Origin: Guadua angustifolia
Taxonomy: Eukaryota; Streptophyta; Magnoliopsida; Poales; Poaceae
Assembly (NCBI GenBank): GCA_036346375.1
Contig: CM070503.1
Span: forward strand, 1,798,001-1,862,000
Direction: 5' to 3'
Length of the DNA: 64,000 nucleotides
The first letter of the stretch is position 1. Each line of letters starts with the position of its first letter. The notes below the pieces were generated by a model that saw only the letters and a list, made by a program, of their open reading frames with translations, did no database searches and had not been told where the DNA came from. The position numbers and the translations under genes are program-made. Positions 31,801-43,395 of this stretch are shown one piece after another.

Positions 31801-34800
31801 TTTTTTTTAAAAAATATGTCTTATGCAGTGTTTAAGAGTTCGCTCGGCGGATTCGTGGCGGTTAGGCATCGCCAAGCGCCAAAACCGTATTTGCGTAAAA
31901 GTTAAGCGTGAGGTTATTTTGGTCATTTTTTATAAAAAAATATGTCTTATGCAGTGTTTAAGAGTTCGCTCGGCGAATTCGTGGCGGTTAGGCACCGCCA
32001 AGCGCCAAGACCGTATTTGTGGCACAATTGCGGGTCTTGGCGTTTTGACCCTACATCGAGAATTAATATAATTCATATATATTATTGATTTTATTATGAA
32101 TAAAAATTTTAGTTTTCTTTTCTAGTTATTTGCAAATTGCAAGACATCAAATATTAAAGTAGGATATTAAATAAAATACTTAAACACATACTACTCAATT
32201 AATCAAATAATAAACTAAGTAGTAAGTATTATGTTAGTGACCTAGGGTACCTTATTTTGAGGGCGACGACGTGAATGAGTGAATCTTTCAATCATGGTCA
32301 TCAGGTCATGTAAACAGTAGATTAAAATGGTCTCTCATAGTCTCATCCTCATCCAAAATCACATGTAAAGAAAAGAAATAGAATGTATATTACAAACAAT
32401 GTTCAAATATATATATAATATAATGTAGTAAACTAGTGATTAGAAATTTAGAATGTACCTTTTCGACTTGAGCAGTAATAGTGTCATCCTCATCCAAAAT
32501 CAAAATGTAGCTTTCTCCAAGATTAAAACCCTACAAGCCAATAGGCAAATTACAAGGAACAAGCAAACAGTCACAAATAGAGTCCAACACATCATAATTC
32601 ATACATACTAATAGAGTTCAAATGATGGTTCAGATTTTAAAACATAAATGTTCTCAATAGTCAATAGCAAATGCATAACATAAATTTATAATACAGCAAG
32701 CTCTTCTGATTCATTGCCATCAAATTCATTTGGTTCCTGTTTGTCATCCTCAAACTCAACCTCTTGTTCCTCTACTTCATTCACCTCTTCCTCTGATTCC
32801 TTCATGAGGTCCATGTCATCCTCCTCGTCCTCTACTAGATGTCTAATCTTTGCGCTCCTACGAGGTTGCAGTTCATCACCTTCAAAACAAAATATCCTTG
32901 TACTAGACTACTAGTTAGAGACTAAATATGGAATTTCAATTTAAAGAGTTAGAGACTAACCCCTTCAAAACAACTCCAATTTCTTTCACAATTGGAAGAA
33001 CTAGAGGTCGAAGAGAGGATTTTCATTGCCATTCTTTGGAGCAACGGCACACCACATCCAAAAGTTTCCCACCACTCCGCTGTATGTTGCAAAATAACAA
33101 GTAATAATGAGAAAACAACAAATAATGTTGAAAACATAGCAACAATTATATGTAAATGTAGTCTGCAAGAATAGATTATATTACCAGGATTAAAATTGAA
33201 GCTTTCATATCCTTTCTTAGCCGCAATCTTTCCAAATAACCCCTCTTGTTTTTTAAATTTAGGCCACTTTTTAATTAGCACATTTGTTTGCTTAGCAACA
33301 TCATCATGATAGAATGTCTCTACACAAGTGAAAAACCCTTGAACTAATTCTTGGTCTAGGAAAACATCCTTCTTCGCATAACTATAGTAAGGATTTAGGA
33401 GATATGTTGTCAAATGCAACATATGGCCTCACTTTCCATGTTCTCTTCTTATCCAATGCATCGTTAATGTTTTGTTGACGCAAGTTCGATATGCCAATTG
33501 AGAGATCAACGGGCCTTGCAAATTTATCCATGGACCCTAATTTTCGAACTCCTGACATGCCAATTTCATCAAGCTTCTCTTCCTGTTGAGGATTGGAAGG
33601 AATGTCTACCTAACTTCTATTCCGCACAAATAAATCCAATGCAAAACAACAAACAAAAATGAATCACAATCGATAACATGATATAAGCTAAAAAAAAGAT
33701 ACATGCAATCCTGTATACACAGCTTACCTCCTCATCATGTTCTTTCCTAGCCTTCTTCTTCAACCGTACTTCCTCTGTACGTCCCTTGCCGATTAACTTA
33801 TCTTCTTCGGTGGCATTTAGGCAAGTTTTTACTGTCCCTTTAATTCCCGCAATATATAGCTTGATTCAAGTTGCACCTCTAGAAAATTTCTTCTTACACA
33901 ACTTATACATAACTTTATCTTTATTAGTCGGATCCCAACTAACTCCATATTCCATGCAATGTCATCCGATTGCACATCGACATTTTCAGTAGTGGGAGTG
34001 GGAGCGGGATTAGTAGGGGTCGCAGCTGAGGCAACACTTGACATCACCAATTTGACAATTTAGAAACACTACAATGTCAATATTAAATTCAGTTAAGTTC
34101 TATTTCTACATGCCATCCATAAGATGATAATCGATACACTGTACATACAAGATACAAGTAGGAATGTAGGATTTATCATCTTCGATTAAGTACTAGCTTC
34201 ATTGCTAACATTGCACACACAGCAGTACATACATAAATAGGAATGTCCATTTGTATTTGATGATTCCATTGCTAACTAACATTGCACACAACTACACAAG
34301 ATACAACAGCACACACAAATGGAAATGAATCAGCTTCCCAACTCTGTTTCAATTATTCAGAATTTCAGATCATCAGATGTGAATATGTGATCAAACTCAT
34401 AATTCATAAAAGAGGGATACATCACATCAGTGGCAGTGCTACACAACAATTATTCATATCAATTCGTCATATGCATTTGTATTTGTATTTGACGATACAT
34501 GAGTGGCAGTGCTACACATATGCATTTGTATTTGATGAATGATGATACAAATGCACAAAAGTGCACAGCAATTTGAGTAGAAGCTACAAAAACAAGGTGC
34601 CAATCAACCAATGTCCGGCCGGCGGCTTTGGATGGCGATGACAGAGGACTAGAGGAGCCGAGGACTGGAGGAGGGACCAAGGGAAGCGTGGCGTTGTGGC
34701 GTGACCATGAGCATACCTGGGCATGACCAATGGAGAGCTCCTCTAGCAAAGGCAAGCTTCGGTGGCGATGGGGGCAAGCTCCAGCGGCGGCGAGAGAGGA

Positions 34801-37762
34801 GATTGGCGCCTCGGACTAGCGGAGAGCCGGAGATGTGGTCCCGGGGGTCGGCCGGTCGGGGAGAAGTAGACCAGTGGGGAGGTGGAGCAGCTGACCAACG
34901 GAGAGCTAGAGCCGGCGACAGTGGCAGCGACGTCTGGCAGCGGCGGGAGCGGAGCTCGGATCCTCGGAGGCTCGGAGAGTCGGACTAGCGCGGATGGGGT
35001 CACGAAGGTCGGGGAGAAGTGGACGGATGGGGTCGTGGATGGGGCTAGAGTCGGCGACGGTTGCGGAGAAGTCCGGCAGCTCCGCCGCCGAGGTCCGGCG
35101 GCCGGAGGCTCCAACGAAACCCTAGCGTGAGTGGAGTCGGGCGATTTGGTTTGGACTCTGGAGTCTGTAGACAGGAGTGGGGCTGCGGGAGGCAATGGGA
35201 CCGCGTATTTTTGTGCCAGCCGCCACGCCCGCCAAGGCCCGCAATTTTGGCCCAGTCGCCAAGAGCTGAATTCATTGCATTTATTGCCGCCAACCGCAAT
35301 ATCGACCGCAATTTTGCCATCAAGTACCGAATTTTCGAACACTGGTCTTGTGATATACATACTACCAATATCTCTCTTCTTTTCCGTGGCACCGCACCAT
35401 AGGAGTTTCAACGAATTCGGTGGCAGTTTAACAATCGCACTCCTTTGTAGTGGCAACCGTGCAATTATTATTCCTTTCACAAGTCGTATGTACGGAGTAT
35501 TCATGTGCTAATATCTACTACTCGCTAGTTTTTCACTAGTTAAGGAGTAGTACTAGTATATATGATGACAGTGAGATTGGGGGATGAAGAAACTGCGCAT
35601 GCACAAACTCATATTGTAGCAGCAGTAGAGATGAAGGAAGGTTAATTTTTTGAGTAGCATTTATATCCTGCTGCCTCTTCTCGTTGCCTTAGCCCGGGGA
35701 TCAGAAGAGCAGATCACGGACAAAGTTTAAAATTCTCTTCTCGTCACGGTGTGGAGCACGGAGGGAGGGAAAGCAGCGCAATAGTATTGTTGCGTCTTTT
35801 TTGCTGGCTAGCTAGCATGCAGTGGATCTAACGTGCGGTGCGTTGCAATTATACTACTAAAAGGGCTCTTGCCTTCCCTCCTTCCTTAGTGTTTGCCTTC
35901 TCCCTCCTACACGCCTCATGCTTCACCATAAAGTTTGTGCTAGTACTACTCCACCCTACTTCAATTCGCCCAAGTCCCACATCAACTGCAGCATTGGATT
36001 GGAGCCAGCAACTCATCATACAGTACCAGTACCAGTAGATTCCATATCACACTGGCTTGCGCGTAATCTACTACCAGTGTCTGTGGTTGTGAGTACAAAA
36101 GTTTCTACGTTTTCTTTCTAGGACCAGCCTCGCCCTGTACACTGTAATGTGAACTATGTCTAATACCCACAGAGGATGGATGATACGAACCTGGGGAACA
36201 GGCGATAGCTCTTCCCTGAAGACACATCATAAATTTAGGGACCAAAAACTGGATGATAAAACATCAGCTGAAAAAAAAAACTACTAACACATCTGAAGTC
36301 TGAATAACAACCAGAGCAGAGCCTACAGTGCATGAACACTGGTGCTCCATGCGATGCGTGTCATTGAGTTGGCCAAATCTTTCTCTCACATGACAGGACC
36401 TCCTCCTATAAATCCCTGTTCCAGTCATGGCTTTAGCATGTCTTGGTCTATTCTGAGGCAACCGCTGTGGCATTGCACTATTTCAGCGCTCAAACTCGGC
36501 ATCGATCCACATCTCTCCAAGGGACAACGGTATAGATGGAATGCAGACGTAGACAGAGAGGCGGATGCTTGTGACCATGACATGTGGTCCTGAGCAAGCA
36601 GCAGTGGTTGTTACTACAGCGCATATGGGCAGGAGAGTTAGGGCCGGGGCAATTCAGACAGGGAACATGGCCTCCTCACACAGCTGTGGGTGTTAGTAAA
36701 TGTTCATGGTGCACCACAAAAAAGGTCACAGCTAACGACAGCTACATGTTTATGCCATCTTTAACGCATGCATACTGTATTCTCAGTTTGGTAGGAGCTA
36801 GATGCTTACTTGTCTAGTGAGCTTTTACGCCATAGAATTAAGTAGGAAGTTAGTTACTCGTATGTTCCTTTGAGCATACCAGACACCGGTAGCAACAGCA
36901 TAGCACCCAATCTGTATGCTTGAGCACCCGAACAATTTTCGCTTAAATTTGGCATAAGTTAATGTTTCATTCACTGTCTGCTGCTATGGGAGGACGGACA
37001 TCTCTCTCTTTTTTTCTTCTTCTGACGAATCTCTCTCCTAAAAAAAGGCGGTATTTGTTGCGTGCAGGATCGAGGCCCTCTAGCAAGGGCAAGCCACTGC
37101 ACTGGACGTCATGCATGAAGATCGCGGAGGACATGGCGGCGGGCCTTGGGCACCTCCACCAGTCACCCCCTGGGGGCATTGTGCACGGCAACCTCAAGCC
37201 GTCCAACGTCCTTCTCGGCCCCGACTTCGAGTCCTGCCTCACCGACTGCGGCCTTGTGCCGACGCTGCTCCCGTCGCATACCGACCTCGCATCCGCGGGG
37301 CACGCGTCCTCGGCGTCCCTCTTCTACCGTGCGCCGGAGACGCGGTCTGCCCATGCCACTGCTGCGTCCTTCACAGCAGCGTCCGACATCTACAGCTTCG
37401 GGGTGCTCCTCCTCGAGCTCCTCACCGGCAGGGCGCCGTTCCAGGACCTGGTGGAGCTGCACGGTGATGACATACCAAACTGGGTGCGAGCGGTGCGCGA
37501 GGAGGAGACGGAGTCCGGGTCTGCTGGTGGCGCCGAGGAGAAGCTCAGCGCGCTGATCGGCATTGCTGCAGCGTGCGTGGCGGCAGACCCAGCTAGGCGG
37601 CCAACGACCCCTGAGGTGCTCCGCATGGTAAGAGAGGCGAGGGCGGAGGCGATGTCGTCGTCCAACAGCAGTGATCGATCACCTGCGCGGTGGTCGGACG
37701 CCGTGCTGGGCCTGGGCGTGCCACGGGATCCGGGCATGGAGAGCATCACCGGCAGAGACTGA
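28833..37762 (+). CDS. LRR receptor-like pseudokinase (At1g60630-type, LRR-III)
   Basis: Three coding exons: 28833-29786, 29885-30287 and 37068-37762 (954+403+695 nt, 683 aa), with GT-AG introns in frame. The start at 28,833 is chosen because it opens directly onto a signal peptide (residues about 1-24); an upstream in-frame ATG at 28,596 would bury it. Next come an LRR N-cap (EADALLALKSSLDRSDRLPW), about five LRRs (65-190), the cap NASSFLGNARLCGVPLP, a transmembrane helix (about 267-290) and a kinase-like domain (about 359-645). The VTVKRM lysine (K395) is kept, but the catalytic HRD is HGN (492-494) and DFG is DCG (512-514), so phosphotransfer is unlikely. Family members act at the plasma membrane as signalling scaffolds or co-receptors; the ligand here is unknown. 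The oddity is intron 2, 6,780 bp long, with two hAT elements inside. All exons remain open, so the gene is probably functional. Confidence 0.93.
30779..31708. mobile_element. hAT-like element in RLK intron 2 (TAGAGGTGG ends)
   Basis: The left end TAGAGGTGG (30,779) and right end CCACCTCTA (31,708) form an inverted repeat of the nDart-like hAT type. Subterminal GGCACGGC / GCCGGCACGGCAC motifs are inverted between the ends. Flanking octamers CCATGAGG and CGATGAAC agree at 5 of 8 positions, so the TSD is decayed or wrongly placed. The interior has GC-rich filler and a (TC)-rich tract (31,365-31,510), with no transposase. Confidence 0.65.
31365..31510. repeat. TC-rich low-complexity tract
   Basis: Repeated CTCTCT with interspersed CAATCTC and CGTC, lying inside the hAT-like element of intron 2. 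Confidence 0.7.
31771..32020. repeat. 125-bp tandem duplication of a hAT left end and its flank
   Basis: TAAAAGTTAAGCGTGAGG at 31,771 recurs at 31,896. Each copy runs through TATGTCTTATGCAGTGTTTA to GCCAAGCGCCAA. Each copy therefore carries the flank, the TSD GTCTTATG and the first ~70 bp of the hAT element that ends at 35,344. Confidence 0.9.
31952..35344 (-). mobile_element. 3.4-kb hAT transposon in RLK intron 2, with TSD
   Basis: Left terminus CAGTGTTTAAGAGTTCG (31,952, with a duplicate at 31,826) and right terminus CGAATTTTCGAACACTG (ending 35,344) form a hAT inverted repeat. The flanking octamers GTCTTATG and GTCTTGTG match at 7 of 8. Subterminal CGCCAAG / CTTGGCG and AATTGCGG motifs are inverted between the ends. 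On the minus strand it encodes decayed transposase pieces (BED finger and C-terminal dimerisation domain). It lies antisense to the host gene and is removed with the intron. Confidence 0.88.
32690..34050 (-). pseudogene. hAT transposase remnants (BED finger and dimerisation domain)
   Basis: Minus strand, N- to C-terminal. 34,050-33,740 reads SSVASAATPTNPAPTPTTEN, then DIAWN, a MYKLCKKKFSRG-like BED zinc-finger segment and ATRIKLYIAGIKGTV-like text across frame changes. 33,422-32,949 reads LHLTTYLLNPYYSYAKKDVF and, after a probable intron (about 33,180-33,080), AEWWETFGCGVPLLQRMAMK with SSSSNCERNWSCFE, the conserved hAT C-terminal dimerisation motif. 32,880-32,694 gives the acidic tail. The central DUF659/RNase-H-like region is largely missing between these blocks, so no active transposase is made. 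Confidence 0.85.
35345..37067 (+). other. Remaining distal part of RLK intron 2
   Basis: Intron sequence between the hAT element and exon 3, ending in TTGTTGCGTGCAG. No further element ends or coding segments were recognised. Short frames are chance. Confidence 0.6.
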
Positions 37763-38679
37763 GCACCGGTCGTAATCAGGGCAGGGCCTTGGCAGCGTCT
37801 GTAGTTTAGTGGAGCACTGCGGTAGAAGAAATAACTGGAGCACTGCGCTACTGGACTAGCCTGCAGAAACAAGAATTCAGCTGCGTCTAGCGAGCATGTG
37901 CATCTCTAGTTTGATCATTGGATCTAGCGAGCGAGTGTTGTCTGGGCGGGATTTGCATGTCGGATTGTAGCTTTGTTTTTGAGCTCTTTTACAGTGAATT
38001 AAAATCAATATAAGCCGTCCACTCATTTAAATTTAATGGCTGAAATCAATTTAGACCTACTCATACTGCCACCTGTAATATTGGTAGTAAATTCAGAGAG
38101 GAGTAAAATGGTAAAAAATTCTGTCATACTATTTGTCCTCTACGGTAAAATACGTCCTATGATCCTGATGAATGGTGGATGAATGAAAATTTTCTTATAC
38201 TAGTTTTAATCAAGTTTCATATTTGAAACTAGACAAAACTGACCGTTTCAGATTTGAAATCCATTGAAGTTTGTTGGAACCTTATGAAACACATTTTAAA
38301 ACTTTTTCCAAATATATGAAACGTATTCTGAAACTTTGAAGTTTTGTCCTTTTGAAACTTAGGTGAAATTCTTTGGAAACTCATTTATTTAATCAAGTTT
38401 CATATTTGAAATTGGACCAGACTTACCTTATAGTTTCATCTTTAAAATCCGCTTGAAATTGATGTGCATTCTATCGGTATAGCGTGAGACGAGAGGTTTT
38501 TTTTGTTTTTGTTTTTGTTTTTGCGTAAACCACCCTGCAATCGCAGGAAACTACAGGGAGGGAGGCACGGCCTCCTCTGTTCTCGCAGATTACGCAGCAA
38601 TTCGAAAGGCGCAAACAAGTCTCCTCCACTCCCACCCCACCCCCTCTCCTCTAGCTTAGCTAGGGTTTCGCCCAAGAGA
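37763..38679. other. Intergenic: RLK 3' UTR and eIF4A-III upstream region
   Basis: Follows the RLK stop; a degenerate poly(A) signal may lie near 37,995. Between 38,200 and 38,460 are repeated AGTTTCATATTTGAAA and TTTGAAAC motifs (AATCAAGTTTCATATTTGAAA occurs at about 38,207 and 38,391), possibly a small MITE. The eIF4A-III leader (38,530-38,679) contains a GGGTTTCGCC sequence just before its ATG. Confidence 0.5.
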
Positions 38680-41600
38680 ATGGCGGCGGCGCCCTCCGCG
38701 TCCAGGCGCGGCCCCGGCGGCGGCCGCGCCATGGACGAGGAGAACCTCTCCTTCGAGACCTCGCCGGGCGTTGAGGTCGTCAGCAGCTTCGACCAGATGG
38801 GAATCCGCGACGACCTCCTCCGCGGCATCTACGCCTACGGCTTCGAGAAGCCCTCCGCCATCCAGCAGCGCGCCGTCCTCCCCATCATCAATGGCCGCGA
38901 CGTCATCGCCCAGGCCCAGTCCGGAACCGGAAAGACCTCCATGATCTCGCTCTCCGTCTGCCAGCTCGTAGACACCGCGGTCCGCGAGTAAGTCCCCGTT
39001 TCGCACCAATCTTTATCCTAATTATGCGGATCTATTTTCCTATCTTGGCTATCCCCGTTGCTGCTGGTATCTACACTGTTAGGTTGACCAATTAGGGTTT
39101 ACGTATTACCGCTTAGATTTATTCTGCCGAGCAATCAGGCCACTCGAATTAATACATCTGTGGTAGCATGCGTGTTTTTCAAATACATTTATTATCTTAG
39201 TATTTTCTTATTTTATCTGGTTGTGAGATTAAATATGATGCGTGTATGGTTTTGACATGCAGTTCTTGTGTTAAATTTTTTAATTTTATCTGGTTTTGGG
39301 ATTAGATTAGATGCCATCGATGCAAGTTTGTACTGTTTTATCTGTGGTGTTCCATGGACTAACTAGGGTTTATGACAGTGGCATAAGCGATGGCATTGAA
39401 CTGTAGCTTTGAATGAATTGGTTTTTAGTCGTGCACTGCATCTCGTTCCCTGTTGTTGTTGTCTTTGGAATCCTTGTGCCTGCCAGTCCAAATTCCTGTG
39501 CTGTTATTGTGATTCACCGTCTTTTAGTGGAATTTCCCCCTGTAAGGCATCACCTTTCTGTAACGTATATAACATTTGTTCCAGAAGAGTAAAGCTCAAG
39601 TTGATACTGGGTATAGCATTCATTTTGTTCTCGTTTTCTAGGGTGCAGGCATTGATCTTGTCACCAACAAGAGAGCTTGCTTCTCAAACGGAGAGAGTAA
39701 TACTGGCTATTGGTGACTTCATCAATATACAAGTGCATGCTTGTATTGGTGGCAAAAGTATCGGTGAGGATATTAGGAAGCTCGAGCATGGAGTGCATGT
39801 TGTTTCTGGAACACCAGGCAGAGTATGTGATATGATCAAGAGAAGGACCTTGCGTACAAGAGCCATCAAGCTTCTAGTTCTGGTTAGTTTAGTCTTGTCA
39901 TATTGTATTCATTTTTCTTATTTGCTCAAGTCGTACAGGGCTAACGTGCTTCCATAATAGGATGAAGCTGACGAGATGTTGAACAGAGGCTTTAAGGATC
40001 AGATATATGATGTCTACAGATATCTCCCCCCAGAGCTTCAGGTTGGTCTCAGGGATTAAACATTTACCGAGCCACTCTTTTGCATTGTTGTTGTTCAGTC
40101 TGTCCTCTCAGCATGTTGATAATGCAGAATTCAATTTTTCATTAAGTTTATTTTAATCTCTTGTAACTTTCTTCCTGCATTTTTTTTCCTGAACATCCTT
40201 TTCCCTATTTTCTACTACAATAATCATGCCTACAGCCTATCCATCGTGTCTCTGTTTTGTTTTGATAATGCATGGTTTTTTATACACCTCACTGGCTGTT
40301 TTGTGTGTTCCTCCATTTTTTTTTACATTTTGTTATTTTTTTTTCATGTTATCAGTTGACATTTGTCACATGCTTGAAACAGTGGACAGATAACGAGAAG
40401 AAACTTGAGCATTTTGAAGTTTGAGCCTAACATAAATAAAGCTATCTCCCTGACCGAGTTCTCATACTAATCTAATTGTGTATTATTTTGCTGTACGCAG
40501 GTAGTTTTGATCTCTGCAACTCTGCCTCATGAGATCTTGGAGATGACTGGCAAGTTCATGACCGAACCAGTTAGGATCCTTGTGAAGCGTGATGAGTTGA
40601 CCTTGGAGGTAAATATCATTATTTGTTTTGCTTTATCACATTTGATCTTATTTAATAATTGCATTTTTCATGTCATGTTTGTAGGGCATCAAACAATTCT
40701 TTGTTGCTGTTGAGAAAGAGGAATGGAAGTTTGACACGCTGTGTGATCTTTATGATACACTGACCATCACCCAAGCTGTCATTTTCTGCAATACTAAGAG
40801 AAAGGTAGGGTATGACGTGGTCGAATTGTTTTTATTGTTCCTACCCTTTCCACCGGTATGCTGTTTTTTTGTTCTACTTACTCCAGTTGGCACCTGTCTA
40901 CACCAAATTCTTGTTTTATCTCGTTCTTATGGCCATAGCCTCAGTGTATTTCTCACATTTTTGCTTCATCTGGGTGTTACTCCTTATCTCCTGATGTCAA
41001 TCAGTGCGAGAATTTACTTGTTTTTCCCAGCCTGCATCAATTAATGTTTTGAGTTTGCTATTAATCACTCTTTCAGTTGCAAGTTTGCAAAAATGTGGTT
41101 CTTTGACCAAAGTGTACAATCTTCTTGTCACGCTTTTTTTAACATGCCCAATTAACATCATTGATGGTTTGTATGCTAAGATGATCATCTTCTTTTGGCC
41201 AGGTGGATTGGCTTACTGAAAGAATGCGCAGCAATAACTTCACGGTATCAGCTATGCATGGTGACATGCCTCAAAAGGAAAGGGATGCCATTATGGCTGA
41301 GTTTAGGTCTGGTGCAACTCGTGTTCTAATCACAACAGATGTTTGGGCTCGAGGGCTGGATGTTCAGCAGGCAAGTCTTGTTCATATATATATATATAGC
41401 TCCATTTCTTGGGGCATTTTGTACGTGGTTGTATGACGCTTGTCTTTACGAGTTATTTTCATTTTCAGGTCTCTCTTGTCATAAATTATGATCTCCCAAA
41501 TAATCGTGAGCTTTACATCCATCGCATTGGTCGCTCAGGACGTTTTGGGCGCAAGGTAAAGTTACATATTCCTGCTGCAAATCATGGGCTCCTCTTTTAT

Positions 41601-42239
41601 TCTACTGCCTCTCTACTGCTTACCTGTGGTTAATTCATGCTAGAGAATTTTGATTCTCAGGTTTCTTGATACTACTACATAGGTATTTTTGGTGTTGCTT
41701 AAGACAATCAAACCAACAAATTACAATTTTGGGGCACTTTAATAATCAAATAAGATCTTTGCACATTTTTCTTGTCATTATATATCGAATTCACCAAAGA
41801 ATCCAGGTTGTTTCATACAATGTTCATGATGAATCAAATATTGACTATTTAAGTAGAGTTTACCGCGTTTTTCTTTAGATTCCACTAGAGAAATTGGACA
41901 CGCAAGGCATGACTAATATAAATCAAATGTATCTTACATGTTTCGTAGTCATTTATGAGCTTGAGGAGAATGGTTTTTGGGTATCTCCATGTGGATCTAT
42001 TTTAGAGTCAGGAGCTAGCAAGCTGCAATCTTATAGCTACAAATCCAATTGCTGGCACAGTATTGGCGCTTGACATATGATCGGCTGATTCTGATTACAT
42101 GACAAATCTTTGTGTGCTATTGCAGGGTGTGGCGATCAATTTTGTGCGCAAGGATGACATCCGCATACTGAGAGACATTGAGCAGTACTACAGCACGCAA
42201 ATTGATGAAATGCCAATGAATGTTGCTGATCTAATCTGA
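38680..42239 (+). CDS. EIF4A3: Eukaryotic initiation factor 4A-III (DEAD-box RNA helicase, exon-junction complex)
   Basis: Eight coding exons: 38680-38987, 39642-39882, 39961-40041, 40501-40608, 40685-40804, 41203-41370, 41469-41555, 42126-42239 (1,227 nt, 408 aa). Length matches plant eIF4A-III. The order is: Ala/Gly/Arg-rich N-terminus, [11 protein letters not shown]-motif region, AQSGTGKT (79-86), PTRELA (111-116), DEAD (184-187), SAT (215-217) and HRIGRSGR (360-367), ending in MNVADLI. The N-terminal [17 protein letters not shown] and C-terminal text identify eIF4A-III rather than translation-factor eIF4A1/2. It is the RNA-clamping ATPase of the nuclear exon-junction complex with MAGO, Y14 and Barentsz, acting in splicing-coupled mRNA export and nonsense-mediated decay. 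All exons join in frame. Intron 6 uses a GC donor. An upstream in-frame ATG (38,503) lies in the probable 5' UTR. Confidence 0.97.
41371..41468 (+). other. GC-AG intron in eIF4A-III
   Basis: Exon 6 ends ...GATGTTCAGCAG and the intron opens GCAAGTCTTG, matching the AG|GCAAGT consensus of GC-AG introns. It closes ATTTTCAG before GTCTCTCTTG. No GT donor nearby preserves the conserved [12 protein letters not shown] sequence. Confidence 0.85.
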
Positions 42240-43132
42240 GCATGGGTGTGGTTTTGGATGAAGTAACTAAAGTGGTTTTGTTCCTTTGGGTTGTGACATG
42301 AACTGTACATATATATATTAGCACCAGCTCATGTAACACTATTATTGCATTTTCTGCTCTGGACCATGCGGCTTTTGTTCGTTTAGTTCAACAACGATTT
42401 GGTGTTGGATTTTCGTTGGTATGCAGTGGTGTTAATGTTTACTGTTCTTGTCTGGCCGCCTGATCCAGCTTTATGTCATGGTCTTGTTCTATATGTTTCT
42501 TATTATTTTTTGCAAAGTGCTAATCTGGTTCTTTCCCACCACTGAGGAACCGAGAAGTTAAAGTGACCTGCTCGGCAATCGAAGTTGGGCTGTTGGGAGG
42601 GTGATGACTGGAGGTGGCATTGGGCCTGTACATGGTACGGTATGGTACTGTTTCATTAGGGCTGTGTTTGGTATACGTTGACTAGGCACGACGGATGGTA
42701 CGGCATGCATCTATTGGTCATGCTTGGGTCGGTATGGTTTGTTTTGGCTCGTGGAGGCACATGGCCAGGAGCACAAAGGAGGTGGGGGAGGCGACCGGGG
42801 CAGGGGAGGCTAGGGAGGGGGAGGTTGCGGCTTAGTTCAATAATGTTTATTGCTTTAGCTTCGTATGTCTTTAGCTTCTTTTCTATTGTCGTAATAGTGC
42901 ATGCGGTTCGGGTCTAAGTTAGTATGAAGCTGACATGAAGACAAGCTGAACGGTTTAGACACATGGCCTGACGAGCCCGTGCTGGGCCAATCCGATATGA
43001 TGATTGATTCCTCCATTCGGCATCTCTTTTTCTGCCAAATAGTCATGATAGTCACCATCATCCGAATAATGCTTACAAATAGTTGTTATATATGTTTACT
43101 TATTTTCTTGTTAGCTTCTCCAGACTCCACCC
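42240..43132. other. Intergenic downstream of eIF4A-III
   Basis: Covers the 3' UTR, with TATATATATTAG-type text near 42,307 and no clear poly(A) signal, and a GC-rich patch (42,740-42,835) with GGTACGGTATGGTAC repeats that may be a decayed DNA transposon. No gene was recognised. Confidence 0.45.
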
Positions 43133-43140
43133 ACATATGT

Positions 43141-43260
43141 GGAATTTTTTTAATAATACATTTTTTATTCGGAATTTCAAAAATATTCCACCAAAAATTT
43201 TTTTTGAAATATACCTCAACGTCGACAGGTGGGCCTAAATAGAAAAATACCGGCGATAGG
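43141..43260 (+). repeat. MULE left terminal inverted repeat
   Basis: It matches the reverse complement of 52,320-52,438, with small indels in A/T runs and substitutions. Similarity fades after AAAAATACCGGCG. Confidence 0.88.
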
Positions 43261-43279
43261 TGCCGGGGCCGACGTATTC

Positions 43280-43395
43280 TCCTCGTCGCACGCAATAACG
43301 TGCGACAGAACCGAACGGCGTCGTCTGACGGCTAACGTGCGATGAAGCCGAAGGCACTGTCGCACGACTAAAGTGCGACAAGAAGAAAATCGACC
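43280..43395 (+). repeat. Short GTCGCAC/GTGCGAC hairpins inside the MULE left end
   Basis: GTCGCACG-CAATAA-CGTGCGAC (about 43,286-43,307) and GTCGCAC-GACTAAA-GTGCGAC (about 43,350-43,370) are perfect stem-loops. A further ACGTGCGAT lies between them. They sit between the TIR and the putative promoter. Confidence 0.75.

Noticed and set aside
34701..35511. Overlapping ORFs of 95-253 codons on both strands
   Set aside because: They are in the GC-rich subterminal region of the intronic hAT element and do not continue the transposase domains.
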